DNA from: Candidatus Rhodoferax bjergmarkensis
GTDB lineage: Bacteria > Pseudomonadota > Gammaproteobacteria > Burkholderiales > Burkholderiaceae_C
Assembly (NCBI GenBank): GCA_016708345.1
Contig: JADJFX010000038.1
Span: 94,728 to 158,727, forward strand
Direction of reading: 5' to 3'
DNA: 64,000 bases
The position numbers and the translations under genes are program-made. Under the pieces are notes generated by a model. The model was not told where the DNA came from and did no database searches. It saw only the letters and a list, made by a program, of their open reading frames with translations. Below, piece after piece: positions 34,416-43,272 of the stretch (its first letter is position 1; every line of letters starts with the position of its first letter).

Positions 34416-36188
34416 ATGAAATCTCCCATCCCGCCGGCCTTCAAATTTTTCTGGCTGTTGCTGGCCTCGTGGCTGGCCGGCTGCCAGGCGCCGGTGGTGC
34501 ATGTCAATGTGCTCAAAGCGCCCGAGTTTGACGAGGCCAACCAGTACAAGGTGTTTTCAGTTCGCCCCTTTGCCGGCTCCAATGGCGCACAGCTGGCCCG
34601 CGACATCGACGCCGCGCTGGCTGGCAACCGGGTGGCGGGTCAGGCGCTGGTGCGCACCATCCCGTTTGACACGTTGGGGGCCGCCGCGCGCAGCGGCAAA
34701 ACCGGCGCTGGGGGCGCAGATGCCATTGTGTCGGGCGAAGTGAACGAATCAACCTGGAGTGACCAGGCCCAGAACCGGGAGGAGCAGGAGTGCGCGGTGC
34801 ATGGGGACAAGAAAAAGCTGCTGGGCCTGATCAAGGAGTGCAAACAGTACAGAACGGTAATGCGCTATTGCACCCAGCGCACCGCCCGCTACGCCGTCAC
34901 GCTGCGGGTGGTTGATGCGCGAGACCAGCGCACAGTGTGGGGCAAAAACCTGGCGCACGCGGTGGACGACACGGCCTGCCAGCATGAAAGCAGCAAGACA
35001 CTGAAGCCCGGCAGTGAGCTGCTTGGAACGGCCTACAGCATGGTGATGAATGACATCCGCACGGCACTGGTCGCCACCGAGCAGTCTGTGCCCGTCAAAC
35101 TGATGGACAAGGCAGACGGCTTGAGCGACGCCGGGCAAACCACCTTCAAAGGCGCGGTAGCCTTTGCCAAAGAGGGGCGCATGGACCGTGCCTGCGATTT
35201 GTTTGGCCAGCTCTTTGAGCAGCACAAACAATCCGTCGCCCTCACCTACAGCATGGGCCTGTGCCAGGAGGCCCACGGACGGCTTTTTGAAGCCACCGAG
35301 TTGTACAAAACCGCCGACGCACTCACCCAGGCACCCAACGCCCTTATCAGCGAGGCCTTGAGCCGGGTCAGCCTGCACGTCAAGGACGCCAACAAGGTGC
35401 GGGGTGCCACGGCACAAACTGCGGCACCTAGCGCAGCCAAGCCCTCCTCCATCCAGGATGAAGCCCTGAGCGCCGCCCAAAAAGCGCAAATTCAAGCAGA
35501 ACACCGCGTGGCGCTGGTCATTGGCAACGCGCGCTACCGCAGCATCCCGGCGCTGCGCAACTCGGTGAACGACGCGCTGGACATGGAAGGCGCGCTCAAG
35601 GGCAAAGGCTTTGAAGTGATCCGCGTCACCGATGGCTCGCGCGAACAGATGACGCAAGCGGTGCGCAGCTTTGAGCTCAAGCTGAAAGACAACTCGACTG
35701 CCCTGATTTTTTATGCCGGCCACGGCGTGCAGGCGCGCGGCGTCAACTACCTGATTCCGGTCGACGCGCGCATCCAGTCCAGCGCCGACCTGAGCACCGA
35801 GGCGATTGACATGGACCTGGCCATCATGCGCCGGCTGGAAGACCGCAACCCGCGCCTGTCCATCATCATTCTGGACGCCTGCCGCAACAACCCGTTCCCG
35901 GCCAGCGCGCGCAGTGCGGGCGAGCAGGCCGGGCTGGCGTCCATCAACGCGCCGCGCGGCAGCATGGTGGCGTTTTCCACCGCGCCGAACAAAACCGCGC
36001 AAGACGGCACCGGCCGCAATGGCCTGTACACCAAGCACCTGCTCAAAGAGCTGCAAGTGCCCAACCGCAAGATCGAGGATGTGTTCAAACGCGTGCGTGA
36101 AAACGTGATGAAAGAGTCCGCCAACGAGCAGACGCCATGGGAAAACTCGGCCATGACCGGCGATTTTTACTTCTCGGCCAGTCGCTAG
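34416..36188 (+). CDS. Caspase-like (peptidase C14) lipoprotein
   Basis: A 590-residue predicted lipoprotein (lipobox LAGC, Cys23) with a C-terminal caspase fold. The catalytic dyad is H436 (FYAGHGVQ) and C489 (IILDACRNNPF); an Asp-rich region VNDALDMEGALKGKGFEVI leads into it. The N-terminal 220 residues form a separate domain with several cysteines that I do not recognise. Residues about 235-330 look like TPR-type helices (AFAKEGRMDRACDLFGQLFEQ). Bacterial orthocaspases cleave after Arg/Lys. Location on the envelope, TPR and caspase together suggest a role in envelope stress or signalling; not established. Confidence 0.85.
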   Translation: MKSPIPPAFKFFWLLLASWLAGCQAPVVHVNVLKAPEFDEANQYKVFSVRPFAGSNGAQLARDIDAALAGNRVAGQALVRTIPFDTLGAAARSGKTGAGGADAIVSGEVNESTWSDQAQNREEQECAVHGDKKKLLGLIKECKQYRTVMRYCTQRTARYAVTLRVVDARDQRTVWGKNLAHAVDDTACQHESSKTLKPGSELLGTAYSMVMNDIRTALVATEQSVPVKLMDKADGLSDAGQTTFKGAVAFAKEGRMDRACDLFGQLFEQHKQSVALTYSMGLCQEAHGRLFEATELYKTADALTQAPNALISEALSRVSLHVKDANKVRGATAQTAAPSAAKPSSIQDEALSAAQKAQIQAEHRVALVIGNARYRSIPALRNSVNDALDMEGALKGKGFEVIRVTDGSREQMTQAVRSFELKLKDNSTALIFYAGHGVQARGVNYLIPVDARIQSSADLSTEAIDMDLAIMRRLEDRNPRLSIIILDACRNNPFPASARSAGEQAGLASINAPRGSMVAFSTAPNKTAQDGTGRNGLYTKHLLKELQVPNRKIEDVFKRVRENVMKESANEQTPWENSAMTGDFYFSASR

Positions 36189-36190
36189 AG

Positions 36191-36269
36191 CGTCAAATTA
36201 CTCCTGTTTTGATAGCTGCTTACGCAATATCTGCGTGCGCAAGCAGCCAAAAACACCTTAAATTTGACG
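36191..36269. repeat. Family A repeat, best-preserved copy (79 bp)
   Basis: Bounded by CGTCAAATT (36191-36199) and its perfect complement AATTTGACG (36261-36269). The inner arms are GCTGCTT (36215-36221) and AAGCAGC (36241-36247). The order CTCCTG..TTTGATAGCTGCT..CGCAAG..GC.AAAAACA is shared with the copy inside murU (46920-46978). It lies just after the caspase-like gene and may terminate its transcript. Confidence 0.85.
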
Positions 36270-36318
36270 GGCACAGCCACGCCTTAAGGCAGCAGCAGTT
36301 TTCCAACATGCCAAGTGC

Positions 36319-36333
36319 GCACATAATATGTGC
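36319..36333. promoter_or_regulatory. Palindromic operator candidate upstream of vapB
   Basis: GCACATA-A-TATGTGC, perfect 7-bp arms around one base, 39 bp before the vapB ATG. Vap antitoxins usually repress their own operon by binding such a palindrome. Confidence 0.6.
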
Positions 36334-36371
36334 AATCACCCACTTCCCTACCCGATTGGAAAGGCACTCCC

Positions 36372-36596
36372 ATGAACATCACCCTGTCGGTTGACGAACA
36401 AGTGGCCCAGCGGGCGCGCGAGGCGGCGCAAAAAATGGGCAAAAGCCTGAACCAGGCGGTGCGTGACTACCTGGAGCAGCTGGCGGGCAGCAGCCAGCGC
36501 GAGCAGCGCTGGGCGCAGTTTGAGGCGCGCTGCCTGCAATCGCCCGCTAGGCTTGAGGGCTGGCGCTTTGACCGCGACGAAGCCAACGAACGCTAA
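36372..36596 (+). CDS. vapB: VapB-type ribbon-helix-helix antitoxin
   Basis: A 74-residue antitoxin. The N-terminal segment MNITLSVDEQVAQRAREAAQKMGKSLNQAVRDYLEQLAG fits a ribbon-helix-helix DNA-binding domain; the C-terminal tail RLEGWRFDRDEANER would wrap the toxin. Start at ATG 36372. The TAA stop (36594-36596) is the first three bases of a family B element, so the natural C-terminus may have been altered. The PIN toxin gene follows after the element. Confidence 0.8.
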   Translation: MNITLSVDEQVAQRAREAAQKMGKSLNQAVRDYLEQLAGSSQREQRWAQFEARCLQSPARLEGWRFDRDEANER

Positions 36597-36698
36597 TTCC
36601 ATTTCCAAATGATCCGTGACTTTTTTGCTTCGGCTTGCCGTGCGTTTGCACTGTCTGCAGCTTCGCGTCGCTTCACAAATGATTTGGAAATGGAATAA
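36594..36698. repeat. Family B palindromic mini-element, copy 2, between vapB and vapC
   Basis: Starts TAATTCCATTTCCAAATGAT and ends ATGATTTGGAAATGGAATAA, terminal inverted repeats of about 20 bp with few mismatches. The interior is the reverse complement of the other two copies (for example GCACTGTCTGCAGCTTCGCG against GCGAAGCCGCAGGCAGTGC). It fills nearly the whole 114-bp gap between antitoxin and toxin genes, which in most vapBC pairs is close to zero. Confidence 0.9.
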
Positions 36699-36710
36699 GG
36701 ACACCCCCGC

Positions 36711-37148
36711 ATGGCCACCCGTAGCTTCATCGACACCAACATCCTGATCTACGCCGAGGCAAGTGACGAGCCCATCAAGCAGCAAGCGGCCCTAACCTTG
36801 CTCAAGCAGCTCTTTGAGACTGGCACCGGCGTGCTATCTACCCAGGTGCTCAAGGAATACTGCAACGTGGCGCTGAAAAAGCTCAAACTCGCGCCGGAGC
36901 ACATTCGCGCGCAACTTGATCTGTACGAGCTGTTTGAAGTTGTGCAGGTCACCCCACCCCTCATCCGCAGCGCCCTGGACCTGCACCAAACCCGCCGCCT
37001 GGCTTTTTACGACGCGCTGGTGTTGGCCAGCGCACAAACCGCAGGCTGCACGGTGCTCTACAGCGAAGACATGAACGCGGGGGAAGTGGTGGGCGGCGTG
37101 CAGATTGTCAACCCGCTGTCAGATTTAAAGGGGCCAGGCTCGAATTAA
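36711..37148 (+). CDS. vapC: VapC-type PIN-domain toxin
   Basis: A 145-residue PIN-domain ribonuclease. The acidic site is formed by D8 (FIDTNILIY), Glu in LSTQVLKEYCNV, Asp in LAFYDALVLASA and Asp in VLYSEDMNAG. All four are present, so the toxin should be active. It begins 12 bp after the family B element that separates it from vapB. Nothing resembling a strong ribosome binding site is created by the element except AAGGA at about 36697-36701. Confidence 0.88.
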   Translation: MATRSFIDTNILIYAEASDEPIKQQAALTLLKQLFETGTGVLSTQVLKEYCNVALKKLKLAPEHIRAQLDLYELFEVVQVTPPLIRSALDLHQTRRLAFYDALVLASAQTAGCTVLYSEDMNAGEVVGGVQIVNPLSDLKGPGSN

Positions 37149-37191
37149 ATGTTGCTGCCGCCATCGCCATGGTATTTACGAGAATTGGGCA

Positions 37192-37240
37192 TTTACGCAC
37201 GACGGACGTGCGATAGCAGCTATCAAATCAGAAGCAAACA
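37192..37240. repeat. Family A repeat upstream of pilU
   Basis: GACGTGCGATAGCAGCTATC followed by AAATCAGAAGCAAACAACC, the reverse orientation of the GATAGCTGCT core with a trailing A-rich part. The remainder of 37149-37445 holds no gene that I can support. Confidence 0.6.
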
Positions 37241-37445
37241 ACCAAGCTCACGATGCCATTGTGGTTCTCGGTCAGTAGCAGACAGGCACCGGACCCAATA
37301 GGGCTGAAGTCCGAGCCCCACACTTCATCATGGCAGCTTGGAGAGGGCGTTTACGCGGTGATTTTGACTCGCTGCCGGATGGCATTTCGCCCGGCGCATG
37401 CCAGGTTTTATTGACCCACTTCACATTGCCTGTGATACTTTGCCA

Positions 37446-38720
37446 ATGAGCACACTGAACGAAGAACAAGCACGCGCCTACATTCACAAATTGCTGGGTG
37501 CCATGCGCCAGGCCGGGGGGTCTGACCTTTTTATTGCCCACGACTTCCCTCCCAGCATGAAGTCCCACGGCAGCATGCAGCCGCTGACCCAGCAAAAGCT
37601 CACCGGCGACGTGACCCGCGTGCTGGCCCACGCACTGATGAACGAGCGCCAGCGCGAGGAGTTTGCCAAAGACATGGAGTGCAACTTTGCCATCTCCATC
37701 CCCGGCATTTCGCGCTTTCGGGTCAATGTGTACGTGCAGCAGCAAAACGTGTCGATGGTGGTGCGCACCATTGCCTCCGAAATCCCGAACTTCGAGAAAC
37801 TGGACCTGCCGCCGGTGCTCAAAGATGTGATCATGAACAAGCGCGGCCTGGTGCTGGTGGTGGGCGGCACCGGCTCGGGCAAATCGACCACGCTGGCCGC
37901 CCTGATTGACTACCGCAACAGCACCTCGGCCGGCCACATCATCACGGTGGAAGACCCTGTGGAGTATGTGCATGTGTCCAAAAAATCACTGGTCAGCCAC
38001 CGGGAGGTGGGCGTGGACACCCATAGCTGGCACCACGCCCTGAAAAACACCTTGCGCCAGGCACCGGATGTGATTTTGATTGGCGAAATTCGTGACCCCG
38101 AAACCATGGAACACGCCATCGCGTTTGCCGAAACCGGCCACCTGTGCCTGGGCACGCTGCATGCCAACAACGCCAACCAGGCGATTGACCGCATCATCAA
38201 CTTCTTTCCCGAAGAGCGGCGCAACCAGCTGCTGATGGACTTGTCGGCCAACCTGCGCTCCATCGTCTCGCAGCGCCTGGTGCGCACCGAAGACGGCAAG
38301 GGCCGCCGGGCCGCGATCGAAATTTTGCTCAACACGCCTTCAGTTGCCGAGCGCATTTTCAAAGGTGCCTTTGGCGATCTCAAAGGTCTGATGGACAAGT
38401 CGCGCGAACTGGGCATGCGTACCTTCGACTGGGCCTTGTTCGAACTCTACGACCAAGGCCACATCTCCTACGAAGAAGCCCTGCGCAACGCCGACTCCGC
38501 CAACGAACTGCGCCTGGCCATGAAGCTTAAAAGCAAGCGCGGCGAGCCGGAAACGGCCAGCGGCCCAGCCCTGTCGTTTGACAAGGAACCCACTGCCGAG
38601 GAACTGGCTGCCCTGCGCGAGGCTGAACGCGTCAAACAAGCCCAGCGCAAGCGCGAACTGGAAGACCAGGAGCTGGAAAGGAAATTAAAGGAAAAAGGCA
38701 ATGACAGCCGCTTCTACTGA
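37446..38720 (+). CDS. pilU: Type IV pilus retraction ATPase PilU
   Basis: A 424-residue secretion-superfamily ATPase acting as the accessory retraction motor of type IV pili. Walker A GGTGSGKS (140-147), Asp box with Glu in TVEDPVEY, Walker B VILIGEIRDPETM and a His box HLCLGTLHANN are present. The long charged C-terminal extension (EAERVKQAQRKRELEDQELERKLKEKG) fits PilU rather than PilT. The usual neighbour pilT is not upstream here; the preceding 300 bp hold only a repeat, so the pair has been separated or pilT lies elsewhere. Confidence 0.9.
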   Translation: MSTLNEEQARAYIHKLLGAMRQAGGSDLFIAHDFPPSMKSHGSMQPLTQQKLTGDVTRVLAHALMNERQREEFAKDMECNFAISIPGISRFRVNVYVQQQNVSMVVRTIASEIPNFEKLDLPPVLKDVIMNKRGLVLVVGGTGSGKSTTLAALIDYRNSTSAGHIITVEDPVEYVHVSKKSLVSHREVGVDTHSWHHALKNTLRQAPDVILIGEIRDPETMEHAIAFAETGHLCLGTLHANNANQAIDRIINFFPEERRNQLLMDLSANLRSIVSQRLVRTEDGKGRRAAIEILLNTPSVAERIFKGAFGDLKGLMDKSRELGMRTFDWALFELYDQGHISYEEALRNADSANELRLAMKLKSKRGEPETASGPALSFDKEPTAEELAALREAERVKQAQRKRELEDQELERKLKEKGNDSRFY

Positions 38721-38757
38721 AGCAACCACAGGCCGCGGCTATGACGTAAACAGGGGC

Positions 38758-38864
38758 TTATTCCGTTTCCAGATCGATGCGACATTAGGCGCGAAGCCGC
38801 AGGCAGTGCTCTAGCACGACAAGGCGAAGCAACAACATGTCGGATTGATATGGAAATGGAATTA
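38758..38864. repeat. Family B palindromic mini-element, copy 3 (107 bp)
   Basis: Begins TTATTCCGTTTCCAGATC, ends with GATATGGAAATGGAATTA, and has the same interior blocks GCGAAGCCGCAGGCAGTGC and ACAAGGCGAAGCAAC as copy 1. It lies 37 bp after pilU. A family A fragment (CGCAAGCAGCTACTG..CAATAGC) follows at 39000-39032. Confidence 0.88.
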
Positions 38865-39125
38865 CCGGGCTTGGCAAGCGCCGCTGGTTTGGTCACCCTG
38901 CCGGGTCGAGGGCTGGAAAAAAATTCAAGCCAGATTCCAGGCGAGCCGCCAGGACCCTGGATTAGTAGAGAAAAATGCCATTCCCGCACATGGACAGTGC
39001 GCAAGCAGCTACTGATTCAATAGCAAAAAACCGGTCTTTTTGACAATACTGGGGTCAACCGGGAGCCCAAGTCGGTTGAATTGACACTGATCTGGCCTGT
39101 CGTCAGACTAGGACATCCATCAACG

Positions 39126-40937
39126 TCAAAACCCCTCACAAGGCATCGTCAGCACGGTGTCGTCCAGACTGCGCAGCAGCTCATGCCAGGCGCGGGTTTT
39201 GGGTAGCTCCCAGCGGTAGAACCAGCGGCAGGCGCTGAGCTTGCCCTGGTAGAACGCCTGCTCAGTGGCATCAAGCACGGTCGCGTCCAGCGCCAGTGCC
39301 CTGCAGGCAGCCACGGCTTGGCGCAACCACATCCAGGCAATCACGGTGTGGCCAAAGGCTTCCAGGAAAACGCTGGCATTGGCCAGTGCCCGGTTGGGCT
39401 CCTTCAGCATGGCAGCGCCAAGCGTCTGCAAGGTGCTGACCATGTCCATCAGGGCCTTGTTCAGTGCAGTGGTGAACTCCTGCAGTTCGGCCACCTCATC
39501 GGCCTGCTCCAGCGTTTTCCCGATTTTGCGGGCCAGCAACTGGCTGGCCGCGCCGCCCTGCATAAAGGCTTTGCGCCCCAGCAGGTCCAGCGCCTGGATG
39601 CCGTGTGTGCCTTCGTGGATGGCATTGAGCCGGTTGTCGCGGTAAAACTGCTCCACCGGATAGTCCCGCGTGTAGCCGTAGCCGCCGTGAATCTGGATAG
39701 CCAGGCTGTTGCCCTCCAGGCACCACTGCGAGGGCCAGGACTTGGTGACCGGGGTGAGCAAGTCCAGCAGCATGGCGGCCTCGCGCCGCTCGGTCTCGTC
39801 GGCGCTCACGGTTTGGGTGTCGATCAGGTGGGCGCAGAAAAGGCACAGCGCCAGGCCGCCTTCCACATAGGCTTTTTGCGCCATCAGCATGCGCCGAACG
39901 TCACCGTGTTCGATGATTGGCAAGGGGGGCTCGGCGGGGTTCTTGCTGGTGGGTGCGCGGCCCTGCAGGCGCTCTTTGGCGTAAGCCAGCGAAGCCTGGT
40001 AGCCCCGGTAACCCAGCATCACCGCGCCCAAACCCGCCCCAATGCGGATCTGGTTCATCATGTGGAACATGTAGCTCAAGCCCTTGTGCGGCTCGCCCAC
40101 CAAGTCGCCCCGACACTCACCCTTTTCACCAAAAGCCAGCAGGGTGGAAGTCGCACCCCGGCAGCCCATTTTGTGGATCAGTCCGGTCAAAGCCACGTCG
40201 TTGCGCGGCCCCAGGCTGCCGTCCGGTTGCACCCGGAATTTGGGCACAATGAAGAGCGAGATGCCCTTCACGCCGGGCGGTGCGCCGTCGATGCGCGCCA
40301 GCACCAGATGCACGATGTTCTCGCTCAGTTCATGGTCGCCACCGGAGATGAAGATTTTGTTGCCCCGAATGGCATAACTGCCATCCGCATTGGGCGTGGC
40401 GCTGGTTTTGAGGTCGGCCAGGCTGGAGCCTGCCTGCGGCTCGGTCAAGGCCATGGTGCCAAAGAAGCGCCCGGCCATCAGGGGCTCAAAATACAGCTTC
40501 TTTTGCGCCTCGCTGCCATAGCGGTGAATCACGCTGGCATTGCCCATGGACAGCAAGGAATAAACCGTGGTGGCCATGTTGGCACTGGCAAAAATCGCCA
40601 TGGCCGATTGCGAAAGGATGGCGGGCAGTTGCATGCCGCCCTCAAGAAAGTCGTAGCTGGCGGAAAGAAAACCCGCCTGCACAAAGGCATCTATCGCCTG
40701 CCCAATCTCTGGGACCATTCGCACGCGCCCATCCTCCAGATGCGGCTCGTTTTCATCGGCGCTGCGGTTGTGCGGCGCAAACTTGTCCGTGGCAATCGCC
40801 TGCGCCGTGTCCAACACCGCCGTAAAGGTTTCACGGCTGTGCTCGGCAAAGCGGGGCTGCGCGGTGAGCGCCAGCGTGTCCAGCACCTCAAAAAGCTGGA
40901 AGTCGAGGTCGCGGCGGTTGATGAGGTCGTTGGACAT
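39126..40937 (-). CDS. Acyl-CoA dehydrogenase with extended C-terminal domain
   Basis: A 603-residue FAD-dependent dehydrogenase of the long type (DmdC-like/FadE-like) that oxidises acyl-CoA to enoyl-CoA. Blocks: TMALTEPQAGSSLADLKTSA, KIFISGGDHE, GLSYMFHMMNQIRIGAGLG, and the catalytic-Glu region RLNAIHEGTHGIQALDLLGRK (about 440). A C-terminal domain of about 130 residues follows, as in this subfamily. It starts 21 bp after fadH and forms an operon with it. The chain-length specificity cannot be told from sequence. Confidence 0.9.
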   Translation of the reverse strand: MSNDLINRRDLDFQLFEVLDTLALTAQPRFAEHSRETFTAVLDTAQAIATDKFAPHNRSADENEPHLEDGRVRMVPEIGQAIDAFVQAGFLSASYDFLEGGMQLPAILSQSAMAIFASANMATTVYSLLSMGNASVIHRYGSEAQKKLYFEPLMAGRFFGTMALTEPQAGSSLADLKTSATPNADGSYAIRGNKIFISGGDHELSENIVHLVLARIDGAPPGVKGISLFIVPKFRVQPDGSLGPRNDVALTGLIHKMGCRGATSTLLAFGEKGECRGDLVGEPHKGLSYMFHMMNQIRIGAGLGAVMLGYRGYQASLAYAKERLQGRAPTSKNPAEPPLPIIEHGDVRRMLMAQKAYVEGGLALCLFCAHLIDTQTVSADETERREAAMLLDLLTPVTKSWPSQWCLEGNSLAIQIHGGYGYTRDYPVEQFYRDNRLNAIHEGTHGIQALDLLGRKAFMQGGAASQLLARKIGKTLEQADEVAELQEFTTALNKALMDMVSTLQTLGAAMLKEPNRALANASVFLEAFGHTVIAWMWLRQAVAACRALALDATVLDATEQAFYQGKLSACRWFYRWELPKTRAWHELLRSLDDTVLTMPCEGF

Positions 40938-40958
40938 GGGTGGCCTTGGGGTGACCAA

Positions 40959-42989
40959 TTAAAGGTCGATAGCCACTTCGGTAGCCTGCGCAATGGCGCG
41001 CTTGGCGTCCAGCTCGGCCGCCACATCGGCACCGCCAATCAAGGTGTGTTCGATGCCCAGCGCCGTCAAACCCTCCACCAGTTCGCGGCGCGGCTCTTGC
41101 CCGGCGCACAGCACCACCGTGTCCACGTCCAGCACTTGCTCTTTGCCGTCAATGGCAATGTGCAGCCCGGCGTCGTCAATTTTGCGGTACTCGACGCCGC
41201 CCAACATGTGCACATTGCGCTTTTGCAGCAGCAGGCGGCGCGCCCAGCCAGTGGTGCGGGCCAAGCCTTCGCCGAGCTTGCCGGTTTTGCGCTGCAACAG
41301 CCAGAGTTCGCGCGTGGACGCCGGCATTTGCGGTGCGGTCAAGCCACCGCGCAAGTTGCCGTAACCAATGTCAATGCCCCACTCCTTGCGGTAGGCGTCC
41401 AGGTTGACCGGGCTTGCGGGGTCGTCGCTGTGGGCGCTTGCGTGGCTGAGCAGTTCCGCCACGTCAAAACCAATACCGCCCGCGCCGATGATGGCGACCT
41501 TTTTGCCCGCTTGTTTGCGGCCTTCAATCAGGTCGATATAACTCGTCACCTTGGGGTGGGAGATGCCTTCAATCGCCGGGGTGCGCGGAACAATGCCGGT
41601 GGCAACCACCACGTGGGCGTAGCCCTTGAGGTCGTCGGCTGCAACGCGGCGGTTCAATTGCAGATCAACCTTGAGTTCGTTCAGGCGATTGCGGTAGTAG
41701 CGCAGCGTTTCACCAAACTCCTCCTTGCCCGGGATTTTGCGCGCCAGATTGAACTGGCCACCCACATCTGCGGCGGAATCGAACAGCGTGACCTGGTGGC
41801 CGCGCTCGGCCAGCATCGTGGCTGCAGCCAGACCCGCCGGGCCTGCGCCCACCACTGCCATACGCTTCGGGCTCGCCGCTGCGGTCACTTCCACCTCAAT
41901 TTCATGGCAGGCAAAGGGGTTCACCAGGCACGAAGTGATTTTGCCCACCAGCACATGGTCCAGGCAGGCCTGGTTGCAGCCGATGCAGGTGTTGATGGTG
42001 TCGGCTCGCCCGGCAGCTGCCTTGTTGACAAACTCGGCGTCCGCCAGAAAGGGGCGCGCCATGGAAACCAGATCAGAGTCGCCGCGTGCAATCACATCAT
42101 CGGCCACAGCGGGGTCGTTGATGCGGTTGGTGGCGACCAGCGGAATCTTGACCTGCCCCATCATGCGCCGCGTCACGCCCGTGTACGCGGCGCGCGGCAC
42201 CATGGTGGCAATGGTCGGCACCCGCGCCTCATGCCAGCCAATGCCCGTGTTGATGATGCTCACACCAGCTTTTTCCAGCTCTTTGGCCAGCGCCACCACC
42301 TCGTCCCAGGTGCTGCCGCCTTCCACAAGATCGAGCATGGAGAGGCGGAAAATGATGATGAAGTTCTGTCCGGCGCGTGCCCGCACGGCACGCACCACTT
42401 CCAGCGCGAAGCGAATGCGGTTGTCAAACTCGCCACCCCAGCGGTCCAGGCGCTGGTTGGTGCGCGGCGCGATGAACTGGTTGATCAGGTAGCCCTCCGA
42501 GCCCATGATCTCGACCCCGTCGTAACCCGCCAGCACACACATGGCGGCGCACTGGGCGTAGTCGGCAATGGTGCGCTGGATGTCTTCTTCGGTCAGTTCG
42601 CGCGGCGAATAGGGGTTGATGGGGGCCTTGATGGGCGACGGCGCCACCAGATTCTTGCTGTAGGCATAACGCCCGGTGTGCAGGATTTGCACCACGATCT
42701 TGGCGCCATGGGCATGCACCGCCTCGGTGATGACGCGGTGTTTTTGCGCTTCCTCTTCGTTGTCAAAAATGGGGCCGCCCTGCACCACCACGCTTTCCTT
42801 GTTAGGCGCAAAACCACCCGTCACGATCAAACCACAACCGCCCTTGGCCCGCGCTTCGTAGAACGCCGCCATGCGCCGGTGCGAATCGGCAATGTCTTCC
42901 AGCCCGGTGTGCATCGAACCCATGATGACGCGGTTCTTGAGCGTGGTGAAACCGAGGTCAAGGGGTTTGAGCAGGTGGGGATAAGGCAT
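40959..42989 (-). CDS. fadH: NADPH-dependent 2,4-dienoyl-CoA reductase
   Basis: A 676-residue iron-sulfur flavoenzyme needed for beta-oxidation of unsaturated fatty acids. An old-yellow-enzyme barrel with FMN (1-340) is followed by the 4Fe-4S ligands in CIGCNQACLDH..TSC (near 334-353). The FAD motif VVGAGPAGLAAATMLAERG lies near 380 and an NADPH motif IIGAGGIGFDVAELLSH near 500. ATG at 42989 gives the family start MPYPHLLKPLDLG. First gene of the operon with the acyl-CoA dehydrogenase, behind two palindromic operators. Confidence 0.95.
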   Translation of the reverse strand: MPYPHLLKPLDLGFTTLKNRVIMGSMHTGLEDIADSHRRMAAFYEARAKGGCGLIVTGGFAPNKESVVVQGGPIFDNEEEAQKHRVITEAVHAHGAKIVVQILHTGRYAYSKNLVAPSPIKAPINPYSPRELTEEDIQRTIADYAQCAAMCVLAGYDGVEIMGSEGYLINQFIAPRTNQRLDRWGGEFDNRIRFALEVVRAVRARAGQNFIIIFRLSMLDLVEGGSTWDEVVALAKELEKAGVSIINTGIGWHEARVPTIATMVPRAAYTGVTRRMMGQVKIPLVATNRINDPAVADDVIARGDSDLVSMARPFLADAEFVNKAAAGRADTINTCIGCNQACLDHVLVGKITSCLVNPFACHEIEVEVTAAASPKRMAVVGAGPAGLAAATMLAERGHQVTLFDSAADVGGQFNLARKIPGKEEFGETLRYYRNRLNELKVDLQLNRRVAADDLKGYAHVVVATGIVPRTPAIEGISHPKVTSYIDLIEGRKQAGKKVAIIGAGGIGFDVAELLSHASAHSDDPASPVNLDAYRKEWGIDIGYGNLRGGLTAPQMPASTRELWLLQRKTGKLGEGLARTTGWARRLLLQKRNVHMLGGVEYRKIDDAGLHIAIDGKEQVLDVDTVVLCAGQEPRRELVEGLTALGIEHTLIGGADVAAELDAKRAIAQATEVAIDL

Positions 42990-43038
42990 GTGAACTCCGT
43001 TGTGGATGGGGTGGCTGGATGGAAGGGGTTGCACTTTT

Positions 43039-43098
43039 TATGCAACTGGTTGCATAGAACTTTAACTGCATGTCGCAATTAATGCAACTGGTTGCATA
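43039..43098 (-). promoter_or_regulatory. Two copies of a GCAAC-TG-GTTGC palindrome upstream of fadH
   Basis: TATGCAAC-TG-GTTGCATA at 43039-43056 and ATGCAAC-TG-GTTGCAT at 43082-43097. Centres are 42 bp apart, four helical turns, so two dimers could bind the same face. The near site is 50 bp before the fadH ATG. The form fits a TetR- or GntR-type repressor of fatty-acid genes, but no regulator gene is adjacent. Confidence 0.7.
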
Positions 43099-43272
43099 GT
43101 TATTTTGTGAATTCGGTGGGCGGCCGGGTCGCGGGCGAGGTTGGCGTTGCCATCGGCGGCATTGCCGGGCCAACACCCAAGCGCAGGGTTCACTGAGCTA
43201 TAGTTCTGAGCAAATGCAACGTCAGATGAAATGAGTTCGACGTAGGCATTTCACATAGGAGACCATGCAGCG

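Noticed and set aside
39318..43082. Open frame of 1254 codons on the + strand
   Set aside because: It is the mirror of the acyl-CoA dehydrogenase and fadH genes in high-GC DNA; the translation is His/Gln/Arg-rich and unlike any protein.
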